From assembly GCA_937872275.1 (NCBI GenBank), contig CALMSE010000225.1:1-24844 (forward strand): a stretch of DNA of 24,844 nucleotides, given 5' to 3'. Positions 23,042-24,844 of this stretch are shown in pieces. Under the pieces are notes generated by a model. The model had not been told where the DNA came from. It saw only the letters and a list, made by a program, of their open reading frames with translations, and searched no databases. Positions within the stretch are counted from its first letter, which is position 1, and every line of letters begins with the position of its first letter. The position numbers were made by a program, and so were the translations under genes. Source of the DNA: an uncultured Leucobacter sp. (GTDB lineage Bacteria > Actinomycetota > Actinomycetes > Actinomycetales > Microbacteriaceae).

Positions 23042-23061
23042 GATCGCGCGAGAGCGCGATC
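23042..23061 (+). other. Leader hairpin with GAGA tetraloop upstream of yceI
   Basis: GATCGCGC-GAGA-GCGCGATC is a perfect eight-pair stem closed by a GNRA-type loop, 26 nt before the yceI ATG and just after the predicted start point. No T-run follows, so a 5' stabiliser or operator is more likely than a terminator for the MFS gene. Confidence 0.5.
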
Positions 23062-23087
23062 GAAGCTTCCGTCGAGAAAGGCAGTCC

Positions 23088-23648
23088 ATGACCATCACCG
23101 CAGAACAGATCCCCGGGTACCGCGTCGGCACGTGGGAGGTGGACCCCACCCACTCCGAGGTCTCCTTCTCTGTGCGCCACCTCGCCATCAGCAAGGTGAA
23201 GGGCCGGTTCGAGAAGTTCCGGGCGACCTTCGAGACCGCGGAGAACCCGCTCGACTCGAAGGTGACGGCGAGTGCCGAGGTCGCCTCGGTGAACACGAAC
23301 GAGCCGAAGCGGGACGAGCACCTGCGCACCAGCGACTTCTTCCTCGCTGAGAAGTACCCCACCATCGACTTCGTCTCGACCGGGGTGCGCGAGGAGAACG
23401 GCGAGTTCTTCGTGGACGGGGATCTCACGATGCGCGGTGTGACGAAGCCCGTGACCTTCGACTTCGAGTTCGGCGGCTTCGGCGAGGATCCCTACGGCAA
23501 CTACAAGGCCGGCTTCACCGCCACCGCGGTCGTGAGGCGCGAGGATTTCGGCCTCGACTGGAACGCGCCCCTCGAGAAGACCGGGGGCATGCTCGTCGGT
23601 TCGGACGTGACGATCACCCTCGAGGTGCAGGCGGCCCTCGCTCAGTAG
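23088..23648 (+). CDS. yceI: YceI-family lipocalin-like protein
   Basis: 186 residues matching the YceI family of lipid- or isoprenoid-binding beta-barrels. Blocks seen: YRVGTWEVDPTHSEVSFSVR, KVKGRFEKFRATFE, SVNTNEPKRDEHLRTSDFF, YPTIDFVSTGVRE, GDLTMRGVTKPVTFDFEFGG, and near the end DFGLDWNAPLEKTGGMLVGS. No signal peptide is visible, so it should be cytoplasmic, as for many actinobacterial members. The ATG follows GAAAGG by about 7 nt. The frame is open far upstream, but only this start gives a family-length protein. The GGAAT-N18-GTT promoter suggests control by an oxidative-stress sigma factor. The ligand is unknown. Confidence 0.93.
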   Translation: MTITAEQIPGYRVGTWEVDPTHSEVSFSVRHLAISKVKGRFEKFRATFETAENPLDSKVTASAEVASVNTNEPKRDEHLRTSDFFLAEKYPTIDFVSTGVREENGEFFVDGDLTMRGVTKPVTFDFEFGGFGEDPYGNYKAGFTATAVVRREDFGLDWNAPLEKTGGMLVGSDVTITLEVQAALAQ

Positions 23649-23684
23649 CGCGGTCCGTTCGCGGGTCGTGCTGCGGGAGCCGCC

Positions 23685-23701
23685 GGGGCCGTCTCGGCCT
23701 C
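23685..23701. terminator. Weak hairpin between the convergent yceI and pepP genes
   Basis: GGCCG-TCT-CGGCC, extended by one wobble and one G-C pair, lies in the 72-bp convergent gap. It has no T-run, so its function is uncertain. Confidence 0.3.
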
Positions 23702-23720
23702 GGGTCCGCGCCTCACCGTC

Positions 23721-24844
23721 TCAGCGGGCCCGGGCCGCACGCACCCACTCCTCCACGTCGTCGGCGGTGCGGGGGATGGCAGCCGAGAGGTTCCGGCAGC
23801 CGTCCCCCGTCACCACGATGTCGTCCTCGATCCGCACCCCGATGCCGCGGTACTCCTCGGGCACCGTGAGGTCGTCGGGCTGGAAGTAGAGGCCCGGCTC
23901 GATCGTGAAGCACATGCCGGCCTCGACCGTGCCGTCGAGGTACATCTCGCGCCGCGCCTGCGCGCAGTCGTGCACGTCGAGCCCCAGATGATGGCTCGTG
24001 CCGTGCACCATGTAGCGGCGATGGTACGGGATCGGCTCGGCGTCCTTCCCGGAGGCGCCCGCGGCGTCCTCCGCAACGCCGGCGAATGCGCTCGCGAGCG
24101 GCAGCCCCCACTCGCGCGTGCGCCGCTCGATGACCCGCATCGCCTCGTCGTGCACGTCGCCGAAGCGGATCCCGGGCCGCACGATCGCGCGCGCCGCGTC
24201 GGCCGCTTCGAGCACCGCCTCGTAGACCCGTCGCTGCACGGCGGAGAAGGTGCCCGAGATCGGCACGGTGCGGGTGACGTCCGCCGTGTAGAGGCTGTCG
24301 AGTTCGACGCCCGCGTCGAGCAGCAGCAGCTCGCCCTCGCGGATGTCGCCGTCGTTGCGGACCCAGTGCAGCGTGCAGGCATGATGGCCCGCCGCTGCGA
24401 TCGTCTCGTAGCCGACCTCGTTGCCGTCGAGGCGGGCGCGCTGGTTGAACACGCCCTCGACCACGCGCTCGCCGCGGGGTGCCGAGGCGGCGCGGCCGAG
24501 CGCGGCGAGCACCTCGTCGAAGCCGCGAGCGGTCGCGTCGACCGCCTGCTGCAACTGGGCGAGCTCGTAGTCGTCCTTCACGAGGCGCAGCTCGCTCGTC
24601 GCGCGAGCGAGCTCGGGGTCGCCGATCGTGCGGTCTCCCTCGCGCGGCTCGAAGGCGTCGAGCGGAGCCGTGGAGATGCCGAGCTCGGCGGCGACCTGCG
24701 CGAGCGACGGCCGCGGGCCGATCCAGAACTCGCCGATCTCGGTGTTCGCGAAGAACTCGTCGCTGTCGCGGCCCGCGCGCTCGCGGAAGTAGAGGGTGGC
24801 CTCGAGCTCACCGGCGCCCGCCGTGCCGCCCGCGCCCGCCGTGC
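23721..24844 (-). CDS. pepP: Xaa-Pro aminopeptidase (PepP, M24B), N-terminus outside the window
   Basis: The C-terminal 374 residues of an M24 metallopeptidase that removes N-terminal residues before proline. The frame runs open to the window edge; upstream of the internal GTG at 24581 the translation still reads as family sequence (ELEATLYFRERAGRDSDEFF, EIGEFWIGPRPSLAQVAAEL), so the gene is cut by the window and that GTG is not the start. Metal ligands of the pita-bread fold are in place: the two Asp in LLLLDAGVELDSLYTADVTR, His in HGTSHHLGLDVHD, Glu in FTIEPGLYF and Glu in GVRIEDDI. It converges with yceI. Nothing suggests damage. Confidence 0.93.
   Translation of the reverse strand, partial: TAGAGGTAGAGELEATLYFRERAGRDSDEFFANTEIGEFWIGPRPSLAQVAAELGISTAPLDAFEPREGDRTIGDPELARATSELRLVKDDYELAQLQQAVDATARGFDEVLAALGRAASAPRGERVVEGVFNQRARLDGNEVGYETIAAAGHHACTLHWVRNDGDIREGELLLLDAGVELDSLYTADVTRTVPISGTFSAVQRRVYEAVLEAADAARAIVRPGIRFGDVHDEAMRVIERRTREWGLPLASAFAGVAEDAAGASGKDAEPIPYHRRYMVHGTSHHLGLDVHDCAQARREMYLDGTVEAGMCFTIEPGLYFQPDDLTVPEEYRGIGVRIEDDIVVTGDGCRNLSAAIPRTADDVEEWVRAARAR

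Noticed and set aside
20193..23087. Very long open frame leading into yceI
   Set aside because: It is antisense to the monooxygenase and out of frame with the MFS gene; long stop-free frames are common in G+C-rich DNA. yceI begins at ATG 23088.
24578..24811. Minus-strand 77-codon frame at the window end
   Set aside because: Ser/Arg-rich shadow of pepP, whose true frame runs on to the window edge with family residues.

Overview
The window is high-GC DNA (roughly 70% G+C by eye) with GTG/ATG starts, dense four-base stop/start overlaps, and several promoters whose -10 hexamer lies 6-7 nt from a start codon. Gene content (actinobacterial DapD, DUF3117 micro-protein, TatB, Mrp, DUF1003, PRC/MgtE_N/CBS protein, FdxA next to a DapC-like aminotransferase) points to an actinobacterium. 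Protein style suggests Microbacteriaceae, for example a Leucobacter-like organism; that family-level guess is inference. No rRNA, tRNA, CRISPR array, transposase or phage gene was seen.

Layout. (1) 1-6821 is a type IV pilus block on the + strand: two class III prepilins (the first may be cut by the window edge), PilV- and PilW-like minor prepilins, a PilX-like protein with a beta-solenoid-like body, and prepilin peptidase PilD. After a 196-bp gap with palindromes and a promoter come PilM, PilN and PilO. PilB, PilC and PilT are not present and are presumably upstream. (2) 6836-12355 is housekeeping metabolism: ferredoxin FdxA, DapC-like aminotransferase, citrate synthase, then divergent dapD (-) and dapE (+), and a DUF3117 protein closed by a strong hairpin. 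DapC, DapD and DapE belong to the succinylase route to meso-diaminopimelate and lysine. (3) 12458-19151 resembles the mycobacterial Rv1211-Rv1232c neighbourhood: O-methyltransferase (-), TatB (+) coupled to a PAS/GGDEF/EAL protein, a three-gene minus-strand operon (PRC-MgtE_N-CBS protein, DUF1003 membrane protein, Mrp ATPase), and a divergent general-stress-17M-like membrane protein. The sigE-rseA-htrA genes found between the methyltransferase and tatB in mycobacteria are absent here. (4) 19156-22965 looks accessory: an AraC-family regulator, an NtaA/DszA-type FMN monooxygenase and a divergent MFS transporter, with spaced direct repeats between the last two. (5) 22966-24844 holds yceI behind a SigR/SigH-like promoter and the 3' part of a pepP aminopeptidase running off the window.

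The most useful second looks are regulatory: a perfect inverted repeat before citrate synthase, overlapping divergent -10 elements between dapD and dapE, an 8-bp repeat at 21-22 bp spacing beside the AraC/monooxygenase/MFS group, a GGAAT-N18-GTT promoter before yceI, a 12-bp-stem hairpin between the two pilins, and a possible 30-codon coupling ORF before the PilX-like gene. No clearly undescribed multi-gene system was identified. The closest candidates are the pilus tip-like PilX/beta-solenoid protein and the membrane-less MgtE_N-CBS sensor coupled to DUF1003 and Mrp.
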